Translations under genes and position numbers: made by a program
Notes under the pieces: generated by a model
Told to the model about the DNA's origin: nothing
The model's database searches: none
The model's input: the letters and a program-made list of their open reading frames with translations, nothing else
Source of the DNA: Catellatospora citrea
GTDB lineage: Bacteria; Actinomycetota; Actinomycetes; Mycobacteriales; Micromonosporaceae
DNA length: 64,000 bases
Assembly (NCBI RefSeq): GCF_003610235.1
Contig: NZ_RAPR01000001.1
Coordinates: forward strand, 2,852,001-2,916,000
Direction of reading: 5' to 3'
Part shown: positions 34,949 through 42,930 of the stretch, one piece after another
Layout of the letters: each line of letters starts with the position of its first letter
How positions within the stretch are numbered: the stretch's first letter is position 1

Positions 34949-35929
34949 TTGTCATCCCCCCATGGCAGGGGCTGGCGCGCTGCCGCGCGCCTGCTCGCCC
35001 CCGCCGGAGCACTGATCATCGGACTGCTGGCAACCGGCGCGCCCGCGCACGCCGCGCCCAGCGCCGCCGACCTCCGCAAGCAGATCTCGGAGAAGTCCGA
35101 GCAGCTGGAGAAGGTCGTCGAGCAGTACAACAAGCTCAACACCCAACTGAAGCAGACCCGCACCGAGGCGGCCGCGCTCGAACGCGAGCTCGGCCCGCTG
35201 GAGGTCAAGGCCGACCAGGCAGAGGGCAACGTCGCGCGGATCGCGGTGACCGCGTACCGCACCGGATCGTTCAGCGGTTTGAACGCGCTGCTGGACTCGT
35301 CCGGCGACGGCAAGCTGCTGGCCCGGCTGAGCGCCCTGGACCAGCTCGCGACGAGTCAGCGAGCACAGATCGACGAGGCGCACCAGGCGGCAGGCGACCG
35401 GTTCGAGGTCAAGGCGGCGCTGGACGCGCGGCTGCAGGAGCAGACCACCCGGTTCACCGCGGTCGAGACCCAGCGCAAGGGTATCGAGAAGGACCTGGCC
35501 AAACTCAAGGAACTGCGCCGCAAGGCGGGCCTGGTCGACGAGAAGTCGTCCACCTACACCGGTTCCATTCCCCAGTACCAGGGCAAGGCCGGCATCGCCG
35601 TCGCGTTCGCGTACAAGCAACTGGGCAAGCCGTACGTGTGGGCCGCCGACGGGCCGAGCGGGTACGACTGCTCGGGCCTGACGCTGGCCGCGTGGCGTGC
35701 CGCGGGGGTGAGCCTCTACCACCAGGCCGCGACGCAGTGGCGTGAGGTCACCCACATCAGCCGCTCTCAACTGCTGCCAGGCGACCTGGTCTTCTACTCG
35801 GGACTCGGGCACGTGGCGATCTTCGTCGGCAACGGCAAGGTGATCCACGCACCGACCAGCGGCGAAGTGGTCAAGGTCGCGAGCGTCGACATGATGAGTC
35901 CCTATGGCTACGGCCGGGTGCGCCTGTAA
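34949..35929 (+). CDS. NlpC/P60 peptidoglycan endopeptidase with coiled-coil
   Basis: The 326-residue protein starts at TTG 34949, 7 nt after GGAGAAGGG. A signal peptide (residues 1-35, ending AHA-AP) is followed by a coiled-coil (~38-100 and 130-185; SEQLEKVVEQYNKLNTQLKQ), then the NlpC/P60 domain: GKPYVWAADGPSGYDCSGLTLAAW with catalytic Cys, SRSQLLPGDLVFYSGLGHVAIFVGNG with catalytic His. It is RipA-like and cleaves peptide cross-bridges for cell separation; the coiled-coil often holds an FtsEX-type interaction or autoinhibitory role. The c-di-AMP riboswitch upstream links expression to osmotic and cell-wall signalling. Confidence 0.94.
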   Translation: MSSPHGRGWRAAARLLAPAGALIIGLLATGAPAHAAPSAADLRKQISEKSEQLEKVVEQYNKLNTQLKQTRTEAAALERELGPLEVKADQAEGNVARIAVTAYRTGSFSGLNALLDSSGDGKLLARLSALDQLATSQRAQIDEAHQAAGDRFEVKAALDARLQEQTTRFTAVETQRKGIEKDLAKLKELRRKAGLVDEKSSTYTGSIPQYQGKAGIAVAFAYKQLGKPYVWAADGPSGYDCSGLTLAAWRAAGVSLYHQAATQWREVTHISRSQLLPGDLVFYSGLGHVAIFVGNGKVIHAPTSGEVVKVASVDMMSPYGYGRVRL

Positions 35930-35945
35930 CCCGGCACAGCACGGC

Positions 35946-35981
35946 AAGAAGCCCTCTCCCGGTCTCGGGAGAGGGCTTCTT
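35946..35981. terminator. Bidirectional terminator of NlpC/P60 and sigma genes
   Basis: A perfect 16-bp stem (35946-35961 with 35966-35981) with loop GTCT runs AAGAAGCCC...GGGCTTCTT, so U-rich ends exist on both strands. It lies between the two convergent stops. Confidence 0.85.
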
Positions 35982-36003
35982 CGTCAGTAGGGAGAGGGTC
36001 AGG

Positions 36004-36945
36004 TCAGACGGACTGCAGGCCCTCCGCGCGGGCCAGCTCACGCAGCCGGCCCAGCGCCTGGATCTCCAGCTGGCGGATGCGCTCGCGGGACAGCGAGAAC
36101 CGCGACGCCACCTCGGTCAGCGAGTGCTCGCGACCGTCCTCCAGGCCGTACCGCGCGCGCATGATGCCGGCGGAACGGTCGTCGAGGTGGTTGAGCAGGC
36201 CCTCGATCCGCTGGCGCTCCAGCGCCGAGAGGACGATCTCCTCCGGGCTGGGCGTGTCGCGGTCGGCGACCAGGTCACCCAGGTTGGTGTCGCCGTCGTC
36301 GCCGACCGGGGTGTCGAGCGAGACGGTGTCCTGCGACCAGCGGATCAGCTCGGTCACCCGCTCGACGGTCACGCCGAGCGCGGCCGCGATCTGGTCCGGC
36401 TCCGGGTCACTGCCCAGCTCACGGGTGAGCTGGCGGGTGACGTTGCGCATGCGGTTGACGTCCTCCACCAGGTGGACGGGCAGCCGCACGGTGCGCTCCT
36501 GCTGGGCGATGGCACGGCTGATCGCCTGCCGGATCCACCAGGTCGCGTACGTGGAGAACTTGTAGCCCTTCACGTAGTCGAACTTCTCGACGGCACGGAC
36601 CAGGCCCGTGTTGCCCTCCTGGATCAGGTCCAGCATCGGCATGCCGGACCGGACGTAACGTCGGGCGATGGACACCACCAGGCGCAGGTTCGCGCGGATG
36701 AAGAGGTCCTTCGCGTGGTTGCCCTCGGCAACCAGCTTCTCGAGCTCGTCGCGCTTCAGCCCGCGCTTGAGCTTGTCGGCCTCCAGCAGATGCTCAGCAT
36801 AAAGTCCTGCCTCGATCGCCTTAGAGAGGTCGACCTCCTGCGCCGCGTCGAGCAGCGGAGTACGCGAGATCTCGTGCAGATATACACCGACGAGGTCTCG
36901 CTCCTCAGCCACCTGGTCGGTGCGCAGCATGGTCATGTTCTCCAC
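36004..36945 (-). CDS. Principal-like (group 2) sigma-70 factor
   Basis: The 313-residue protein has regions 1.2 to 4.2 of a sigma-70 without the long N-terminus of the primary sigma. It has DLVGVYLHEISRTPLLDAAQEVDLSK (1.2), LRLVVSIARRYVRSGMPMLDLIQEGNTGLVRAVEKFDYVKGYKFSTYATWWIRQAI (2.1-2.4), and the 4.2 helix-turn-helix SLTEVASRFSLSRERIRQLEIQALGRLREL. It resembles mycobacterial SigB and streptomycete Hrd-type sigmas, which serve stress and stationary phase with principal-sigma-like promoter recognition. It is monocistronic, behind a low-GC 590-bp upstream region. Confidence 0.93.
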   Translation of the reverse strand: MENMTMLRTDQVAEERDLVGVYLHEISRTPLLDAAQEVDLSKAIEAGLYAEHLLEADKLKRGLKRDELEKLVAEGNHAKDLFIRANLRLVVSIARRYVRSGMPMLDLIQEGNTGLVRAVEKFDYVKGYKFSTYATWWIRQAISRAIAQQERTVRLPVHLVEDVNRMRNVTRQLTRELGSDPEPDQIAAALGVTVERVTELIRWSQDTVSLDTPVGDDGDTNLGDLVADRDTPSPEEIVLSALERQRIEGLLNHLDDRSAGIMRARYGLEDGREHSLTEVASRFSLSRERIRQLEIQALGRLRELARAEGLQSV

Positions 36946-37534
36946 GTTCGGGTCCCTCCCACGTAATCGCCGCAGGGCCTTGCGGTACTGACACCTTCAC
37001 AACAGATGACGCCCGGAGATGATTCCGCGTTGCCCATCGAAACTGTCACGAAAAGCTGTGAACTCGCTGATACCGACATAGCGGCTCGCTGGAAGCGAGC
37101 CAACCGGTCCGCAAATGCCCTATTTATGACACCACGGAGCGTCACAGCATACAGCGATCCACCTCACTACAACGCTGTGACCTGCGTCGCCATTTCTTGT
37201 GACGTCCCAGCGGGCGCGCTATTGCACGGTTCCACACCCAGCCCACCCGAACGCAGGACGCACATACCCCATCGAGTGAGAAGCACACCCATTCGGCCAC
37301 GAAGAACCCGCAGAAGAGGTTCACCCGACTGCCGCACGACGGCACTCCAACGGGTGTCGACCCCCCTTTCGGGGTCACCCGGGTGACCTTTCAGCGGCGA
37401 ACGGCCACTCTCCGGCCGGCTACCGTCGGCTTTTCAGTCATGATCGCTGTTTCGTGCCGAAAACTGCGGTCAGAGCACAGATTCCGACACCGGACAGCGA
37501 TCACGGCCGAAGCCGACGATGGAGCGGCCGGGGA
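36946..37534. other. 589-bp region without a gene, upstream of the sigma gene
   Basis: No ORF here has a plausible start and codon use. GC content is lower than around it, fitting a regulatory region for the sigma gene on the minus strand. GTCACAGC and GCTGTGAC motifs recur as inverted pairs near 37140-37185, and a CGCTCGCTGG-type hairpin occurs near 37080. No terminator or RNA gene is clear. Confidence 0.4.
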
Positions 37535-38461
37535 TTACTCGGTCAGGGCGGCCACGGCGTCGCGGACGCGGTTGCCGTGTCCGGCGAGGGCGCCGCGGGC
37601 GGCCGCCACCTCACGGCCGGCCAGCAGGGCGACCAGCGCGGCGCGCAGGTCGCCGCCGGCCGCGTCGAGGGTGCGGCGGCAGTCCTCCTCGTCGTGGCCG
37701 GTGGCCTCGACGAGCATGCTCAGCATCCGGCCGCGCAGCTTGGCGTTCGTCGGCACCACGTCGATCATGAAGTTGGAGAACACCCGCCCCAGGCGCACCA
37801 TCACCGCCGTGGAGAACGCGTTGAGCAGCAGCTTCTGTGCGGTGGCGGCCTTCATCCGGGTCGACCCGGTGACCACCTCGGGGCCGGTGTCGACGCCGAT
37901 GAAGACGTCCACCCAGGCCGACGCGGTCGCGTGCGGGTCGGCCGCGATCAGCGCGGTCCGGCAGCCCAGCTCCCCCGCCGCCCGCAGCGCGCCGAGCACG
38001 TACGGTGTGCGGCCGCTGGCGGCGATGCCCACGACGACGTCGCCGGTGCGGGCGCAGCGGGCGAGTTCGTCCGCGCCGCCCGCGGCGTCGTCCTCCGCGT
38101 CCTCGACCGCGGCCAGCAGCGCGCCGGGGCCGCCGGCGATGTGGGCGCAGAACCAGGTCGGCGGGGCGTTGTAGGTCGGCGGCAGTTCGGCGGCGTCGAG
38201 CACGCCGAGCCGGCCGGAGGTGCCCGCGCCCACGTAGTGCACGCGGTTGCCGCGCTGCAGCGCCGCGACGGCGTCCTCGACGACCACGGACAGCGGGTCC
38301 AGCACCGCGCCGACCGCCTCGGCGACGGTGCGGTCAGCCTCGTTGATCACTCGCAGGATCTGCCGGGTGTCCAGCAGGTCCAGGTCGGCACTGGGGGCGT
38401 AGCGCCGCTCCGTCGGGGCGTCGACACGCACCGGGAGCGAGCCGGTGGGCAGCTCAGGCAT
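37535..38461 (-). CDS. murQ: N-acetylmuramic acid 6-phosphate etherase
   Basis: MurQ cleaves the lactyl ether of MurNAc-6-phosphate, giving GlcNAc-6-phosphate for wall recycling. The 308-residue protein is a SIS-domain enzyme with VHYVGAGTSGRLGVLDAAELPPTY (~73-96), VVGIAASGRTPYV, GPEVVTGSTRMKAATAQKLLLNAFSTAVMV and TNAKLRGRMLSML. All key motifs of the family are intact. Its start overlaps the end of the murR gene by 8 nt, so the two form one operon. Confidence 0.95.
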   Translation of the reverse strand: MPELPTGSLPVRVDAPTERRYAPSADLDLLDTRQILRVINEADRTVAEAVGAVLDPLSVVVEDAVAALQRGNRVHYVGAGTSGRLGVLDAAELPPTYNAPPTWFCAHIAGGPGALLAAVEDAEDDAAGGADELARCARTGDVVVGIAASGRTPYVLGALRAAGELGCRTALIAADPHATASAWVDVFIGVDTGPEVVTGSTRMKAATAQKLLLNAFSTAVMVRLGRVFSNFMIDVVPTNAKLRGRMLSMLVEATGHDEEDCRRTLDAAGGDLRAALVALLAGREVAAARGALAGHGNRVRDAVAALTE

Positions 38462-39398
38462 CGCCGGACCGGCGGCGCGTGGTGCCCAGGCGTCGTCCGC
38501 GCACCGCCTCGGCGGTGACCTCGAGCGCCTTGCGGGCCTTGGTGCGGGTGCGTGCGGCCACCCCGACGAACAGGCAGTCCACGACCGTGAGCTGGGCCAG
38601 CCGGCTGGCCATCGCGCCGGACCGGTAGGTGGTCTCGCGGGCCGCGGTGGTCAGCACGAAGTCGGCGACGTCGCAGATCGGCGAACGGGGGAAGTTCGTC
38701 AGCGCCACGGTCACCGCGCCCGCCGCCTTGGCCCGCTCCAGCACGTCGATGGTGTCGGCGGTGGTGCCGGTGTGCGAGATGCCCAGCGCCACGTCGCCGG
38801 GGCCGAGCAGGGCCGCCGAGGTGAGCGAGGTGTGCAGGTCGGGCCAGTAGTACGCGATGCGCCCTATGCGGTGCAGCTTGGCCTGGAAGTCGGCGGCGAC
38901 GAAGCCGCTCGCGCCCGCGCCGAAGACCTCGACCCGGGACGCCTTCACCAGCGCGTCCACGATCTTGTCGCAGACCTCGGGGTCGAGCTGCTCGGCGGTC
39001 TCCTCGACCGCGCGGGCGTCGTTGAAGGCGATGGTGGCGATGATCTGCGCCATGTCGGCGCCGGGCGGGATGTCCCCGCCGACCACCCGGGAGTCGGCCG
39101 GCTCCACCCGGCGCGCCGCCTCGGCGGCGAGCCGGATGCGCAGCTGCGGGTAGCCCGACATGCCGATGGAGCGGCAGAAGCGGATGACCGTCGCTTCGGA
39201 GGTCTCCGCGGCGGCCGACAGGTCGGTGATGGTGCGGCGGGCCGAGGCGGCCGGATCGGCGAGCACGAGCCGTGCCACGCGCTGTTCGGCCGGGGAGAGC
39301 GCGGGCAGCAGACCGTTGATCTGAACGATCAGCCCGGCCGGTTCCTGACCGGCGCGAGCGCCGTCATTCTCCTCGGAAACTTTCGACTTCTTCGCCAC
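38454..39398 (-). CDS. murR: MurR/RpiR family transcriptional regulator
   Basis: The 314-residue protein has an N-terminal RpiR helix-turn-helix (LSPAEQRVARLVLADPAASARRTITDLSAAAETSEATVIRFCRSIG, ~33-80) and a C-terminal SIS domain (VEVFGAGASGFVAADFQAKLHRIGR, ALGISHTGTTADTIDVLERAKAAGA) that senses a phosphosugar. Coupling to murQ points to MurNAc-6-phosphate as the effector. The start is GTG 39398 and just before it is the palindrome TGAAACTTACTTTCA. It presumably represses itself and murQ. Confidence 0.9.
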   Translation of the reverse strand: MAKKSKVSEENDGARAGQEPAGLIVQINGLLPALSPAEQRVARLVLADPAASARRTITDLSAAAETSEATVIRFCRSIGMSGYPQLRIRLAAEAARRVEPADSRVVGGDIPPGADMAQIIATIAFNDARAVEETAEQLDPEVCDKIVDALVKASRVEVFGAGASGFVAADFQAKLHRIGRIAYYWPDLHTSLTSAALLGPGDVALGISHTGTTADTIDVLERAKAAGAVTVALTNFPRSPICDVADFVLTTAARETTYRSGAMASRLAQLTVVDCLFVGVAARTRTKARKALEVTAEAVRGRRLGTTRRRSGDA

Positions 39399-39401
39399 GG
39401 T

Positions 39402-39416
39402 TGAAACTTACTTTCA
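39402..39416 (-). promoter_or_regulatory. RpiR/MurR-type operator
   Basis: TGAAA-N5-TTTCA is a perfect inverted repeat located 3 nt upstream of the murR GTG, and matches the TGAAA-N5-TTTCA kind of motif found for RpiR regulators. It overlaps the stop codon of the upstream thymidylate-kinase-like gene (39414-39416). Autoregulation is inferred. Confidence 0.7.
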
Positions 39417-40049
39417 TGACAGCCCCGCGTCAACTGCCAAACCGCGTTTCACCACCGGCCAAACGACCGCCCAGACGGCTTGAGCGACCGCGTCCGGATC
39501 ACCACTGCCGTCGACGTGTACCGCATCCGACAGTACGTCTTTGTACGCGGCGTAGCTCGCGTTCAGATATTCGATGTCCTCGTGGTCCTCGCCACGCTGC
39601 TCCACCCGGTGATATGCCACCTCGGGCGGGACGTCGAGAAAGATGATGACAGCCGCCCGGGGGAACGGGGCATACGCCGCGCGTACCGTCCTGGCCAGCC
39701 ACTTGCCGCCGTCATGTGCCCGAATGCTGACCAGTTGGCAGGGCGTGTAGCGGTCCATCACCGCCGTCGCGCCGGTCAGCCGTGCCGTCACCAGTGACCG
39801 GGCGATGGCCAGCCAGCGCAGCACCGCCTCGACGGTCAGCAGGCCGCGACGGCCCAGCAGGGAGACCGCGTCGTCACGACCGAGCTTCCGGGCGACCCGG
39901 CCCAGGAAGCGGCGGCCGCCGGCGTTGCGGCCGTATCTGGCGGTGACCCCGGCCGCGCAGAGCGCCGCGGCCAGCCGTATCGCCTGGGTGGTCTTGCCCG
40001 AGCCGTCGATGCCGACCAGGGCGACCACCGACGCACTCGTGCCTGCCAT
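39414..40049 (-). CDS. Thymidylate kinase-like P-loop NMP kinase
   Basis: The 211-residue protein has Walker A LVGIDGSGKTTQAIRLAAAL (~12-31), the DR(Y) motif in AVMDRYTPCQL, and a lid region VEQRGEDHEDIEYLNASYAAYKD. These fit the thymidylate kinase superfamily, which makes dTDP from dTMP, but the divergence and position next to murR leave the substrate open. Two plus-strand runs share this region as shadows. Its stop overlaps the murR operator. Confidence 0.72.
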   Translation of the reverse strand: MAGTSASVVALVGIDGSGKTTQAIRLAAALCAAGVTARYGRNAGGRRFLGRVARKLGRDDAVSLLGRRGLLTVEAVLRWLAIARSLVTARLTGATAVMDRYTPCQLVSIRAHDGGKWLARTVRAAYAPFPRAAVIIFLDVPPEVAYHRVEQRGEDHEDIEYLNASYAAYKDVLSDAVHVDGSGDPDAVAQAVWAVVWPVVKRGLAVDAGLS

Positions 40050-40172
40050 GCGCCTGACGCTACCCGGCGTGCGCCAGCGGTGATCGACAGTGCGGACACG
40101 GACACGCTGTGCGATTGCGCGAGCAACATTCGTGGCGCAATGGCATCCTCCTCAACGCTCGGAGGCGCTCCT

Positions 40173-41066
40173 ATGGCAGAAGTGCACCACTTCGCGTACG
40201 GCTGGTTCAACCCGGTGACCGCGTACCTGATGGCCTTCATCGGTTCACTGCTCGGCCTGGTCTGCACAGCCCGCGCCCGCCGCGCGCCCACCACCGGGCG
40301 GCGGGCCCGCTGGCTGGTCATCGCCTCGCTCTCCATCGGCGGCACCGGCATCTGGCTCATGCACTTCATGGCGATGATCGGCTTCGACGTGCCGGCCAGC
40401 CCGGTCCGTTACGACCCGGTCGTCACGTTCATCAGCCTCGCGCTGGCCGTCGTCACCGTGGGCATCGGCCTGTTCATCGCGGGCCAGGGCCGCCGCTCGG
40501 CGACCCGGATCGTGGCCGGCGGCGGCTTCACCGGACTCGGCGTGGTCGCTATGCACTACAGCGGCATGGCCGCGATGCGCGTGGCCGGGCATGTCAGCTA
40601 CGACTTCGGGCTGGTCGGCGCGTCCGTGGTGATCGCCGTGGTGGCCGCGACCGTGGCGCTGTGGTTCACCGTGACCGTCTCCACCATGCGCGCCATCATC
40701 GCCGCCGCGGCGGTGATGGGCCTGGCCGTGTGCGGCATGCACTACACCGGGATGGCCGCGATCCGGGTCACCCTGGACACCGGCGGCACCGGGCAGGTGG
40801 CCGGGCTCAGCCCGTTCGTGCTCATCGTGCCGATCGTGCTGCTGTCGGCGCTGTGCCTGATCGGTGTGACGTTCAACGCGTTGCAGGCCATGACACAGGA
40901 GGAGTTCGACGGCGTGGAGGCGACCCGGGTGCGCCACCGCGCGCAGGTCCCCGGGACCGTCATCCCCGGTCCGCGGGCGAACGCGGACCAGCCGGCGCCG
41001 GTGAACCCGCCGTTCAGCCTGGCCAGGTCACTGGCCGACCGCAACCGCACGAAGATCCCCCGCTGA
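40173..41066 (+). CDS. MHYT domain signalling membrane protein
   Basis: From ATG 40173 (GGAGG 7 nt upstream) the protein is 297 residues. It has about seven membrane helices and the three MHYT-type motifs: LMHFMAMIGF (~72), AMHYSGMAAM (~130) and GMHYTGMAAI (~190). MHYT domains are thought to bind metal and sense gases such as CO, O2 or NO. The usual GGDEF/EAL output domain is absent; a short cytoplasmic tail of ~55 residues is all that follows. It may therefore signal through a partner. A terminator with a 19-bp stem follows. Confidence 0.88.
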   Translation: MAEVHHFAYGWFNPVTAYLMAFIGSLLGLVCTARARRAPTTGRRARWLVIASLSIGGTGIWLMHFMAMIGFDVPASPVRYDPVVTFISLALAVVTVGIGLFIAGQGRRSATRIVAGGGFTGLGVVAMHYSGMAAMRVAGHVSYDFGLVGASVVIAVVAATVALWFTVTVSTMRAIIAAAAVMGLAVCGMHYTGMAAIRVTLDTGGTGQVAGLSPFVLIVPIVLLSALCLIGVTFNALQAMTQEEFDGVEATRVRHRAQVPGTVIPGPRANADQPAPVNPPFSLARSLADRNRTKIPR

Positions 41067-41084
41067 CCGCCGACCGCACTGCCG

Positions 41085-41128
41085 GCCGCCGGGACCCGTG
41101 TCGCAACACCGACACGGGTCCCGGCGGC
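41085..41128 (+). terminator. Terminator of the MHYT gene
   Basis: A perfect 19-bp stem (41085-41103 with 41110-41128) has a 6-nt loop CAACAC and starts 18 nt after the stop. Confidence 0.85.
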
Positions 41129-41174
41129 CGCGTCCGTCCAGATCGGAGGGGGCGCGCGGGCGGCGTTGATCCGA

Positions 41175-41190
41175 TATAAACGGCGGCATG
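41175..41190 (+). promoter_or_regulatory. Leaderless-type promoter of the HD hydrolase gene
   Basis: TATAAA at 41175-41180 lies 7 nt upstream of ATG 41188. There is no ribosome binding site between them. Confidence 0.5.
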
Positions 41191-41910
41191 GACGTCCCGG
41201 CATACCTCATGACCATGCCCCTGCACGCCATCACGGAGGTGCTCGGCGAGCAGGGCCTGCGGGACCGGTTCGCCCTGGAGATCCAGCGCCTGCCCGCCGC
41301 CGACCAGGCCGTGCTCGCCGAGGCGCTGGAGCTGGCCGCCCGGCTGCACGCCGAGCAGCGGCGGGTACGCGAGCCGTACCTCAACCACCTGCTGCGCGTC
41401 ACCATCCGGATCATCACGTACTACCGGATCACCGACCGGGACGTGCTGGTCGCGGCCCTGCTGCACGACTCGGTCGAGGACCAGCCGTGGGCCATCGTCG
41501 GCCGGGCGCACCGCGGCGGCCCGCCGCCCCGGGAGCAGGCCCTGGCCGTGCTCGCCGAGCGCTTCGGCCCCCGGGTCGCGCAGCTGGTCAACGCCGTCAC
41601 CAACCCGGAGTACGACCTCGACCGGGACAAGGACGAGCAGTATCGCGCGCACGTGGTGGAGTCGCTGGACGTGGACCCGTGGGCGCGGATCATCAAGGTC
41701 TCCGACTTCACCGACAACGGGGTCGGCGTCATCCACACCATCGGTCCCAAGGTGCTGCGGGCCGCCACCAAGTACCAGCCCCTGGTCCCGCTGCTGCGGG
41801 AGCTGGTGGCCCGGCCGGACACGCCGCTTCTCGGCGAGGTCAAGGCGCACATCTTCGCCCAGTTCGACCTCGCCGAGAAGCGCTTTTCGGCCATCTTGGC
41901 CGGAAATTGA
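41188..41910 (+). CDS. HD-domain protein resembling the (p)ppGpp hydrolase half of RelA/SpoT
   Basis: The 240-residue protein has the HD residues of Rel hydrolases: EPYLNHLLRVTIRI (His), VAALLHDSVEDQPW (HD and ED), and later IKVSDFTDNGVGV, where D and N fall at the same spacing as in the VKLADRLHN of RelA/SpoT. No synthetase domain, TGS or ACT domain is present, so it may be a small alarmone hydrolase, like MESH1. It could also act on other nucleotides. It converges on nrdB (3-nt gap). There is no signal peptide. Confidence 0.75.
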   Translation: MDVPAYLMTMPLHAITEVLGEQGLRDRFALEIQRLPAADQAVLAEALELAARLHAEQRRVREPYLNHLLRVTIRIITYYRITDRDVLVAALLHDSVEDQPWAIVGRAHRGGPPPREQALAVLAERFGPRVAQLVNAVTNPEYDLDRDKDEQYRAHVVESLDVDPWARIIKVSDFTDNGVGVIHTIGPKVLRAATKYQPLVPLLRELVARPDTPLLGEVKAHIFAQFDLAEKRFSAILAGN

Positions 41911-41913
41911 GGG

Positions 41914-42930
41914 TCAGAAGTCCTCGTCCAGGCTCACCGTGCCGGTGACCGCCACCTGGTAGGCGGTGACCCGGCGTTCGAAGAAGTTCGCCAGCTCCTG
42001 CACGTCCTGCAGGGCCATGAACGGGAACGGGTTGCGCGAGCCGAACCGGGCCGGCAGGCCGAGCCGGGCCAGCCGCTGGTCCGCGACGTACTGCAGGTAC
42101 TCCCGCATGTCGGCCAGCGTCATGCCGGGCAGCCCCGCGCCGCACAGGTCCTCCGCGAAGGCCAGCTCGGCGTCGACCGCGTCCTCCAGCATCCGGGTCA
42201 CCGCCTTGCCCAACTCGTCGTCGAACAGCTCGGGCTCCTCGGCGCGGACCGTGTCGACGACCGCGAAGGCGAAGTCCATGTGCATGGACTCGTCGCGGAA
42301 CACCCAGTTGGTGCCCGCGGCCAGCCCGTCCAGCAGGCCGCGCGAGCGCAGCCAGTAGACGTACGCGAAGGCGCCGTAGAAGAACAGGCCTTCGATGCAG
42401 GCCGCGAAGCAGATCAGGTTCAGCAGGAAACGCCGCCGGTCGTCGGCCGTGGTCAGCTCGGGCACGTCGAAGACCGAGTCGATCCACTCGAAGCAGAACT
42501 GCGCCTTGCGCGCGATCGACGGAATGTTCTCCACCGCGGCGAACGCCTGCGCCCGCTCGTGGTCGTCGGGCAGGTAGGTGTCCAGCAGGGTCAGGTAGAA
42601 CTGGACGTGCACCGCCTCCTCGAACAGCTGGCGGCTCAGGTAGAGCCGGGCCTCGGGGGCGTTGATGTGCCGGTACAGGTTGAGCACCAGGTTGTTGGCC
42701 ACGATGGTGTCGCCGGTGGCGAAGAACGCCACGAGCCGGTTGACCAGGTGCCGTTCCCCGTCGCTGAGCGTGGCCAGGTCGGGCAGGTCGTTGCCGAGGT
42801 CGACCTCCTCCACCGTCCACGTGTTGCGGATGGCGGCGCGGTAGCGCTCGTAGAAGTCCGGGTAGCGCATCGGCCGCAGGGTCAGGTCGAGGCCCGGGTC
42901 GAGCAGCATCTTCTTGGTGTCGGTGGTCAC
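41914..42930 (-). CDS. nrdB: Class Ia ribonucleoside-diphosphate reductase, beta subunit
   Basis: NrdB carries the di-iron/tyrosyl radical that drives dNTP synthesis. The 338-residue protein has the metal and radical residues: ATGDT early, FEEAVHVQFYLTLLD with Glu-x-x-His-x-x-x-Tyr, EGLFFYGAF with Glu, and RDESMHMDFAF with Glu and His. The Tyr of the motif is retained, so it is the classical Ia type. The C-terminal GTVSLDEDF is the subunit-binding tail. The gene is downstream of nrdA with a 4-nt overlap, and is under the B12 riboswitch of that operon. Confidence 0.95.
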   Translation of the reverse strand: MTTDTKKMLLDPGLDLTLRPMRYPDFYERYRAAIRNTWTVEEVDLGNDLPDLATLSDGERHLVNRLVAFFATGDTIVANNLVLNLYRHINAPEARLYLSRQLFEEAVHVQFYLTLLDTYLPDDHERAQAFAAVENIPSIARKAQFCFEWIDSVFDVPELTTADDRRRFLLNLICFAACIEGLFFYGAFAYVYWLRSRGLLDGLAAGTNWVFRDESMHMDFAFAVVDTVRAEEPELFDDELGKAVTRMLEDAVDAELAFAEDLCGAGLPGMTLADMREYLQYVADQRLARLGLPARFGSRNPFPFMALQDVQELANFFERRVTAYQVAVTGTVSLDEDF

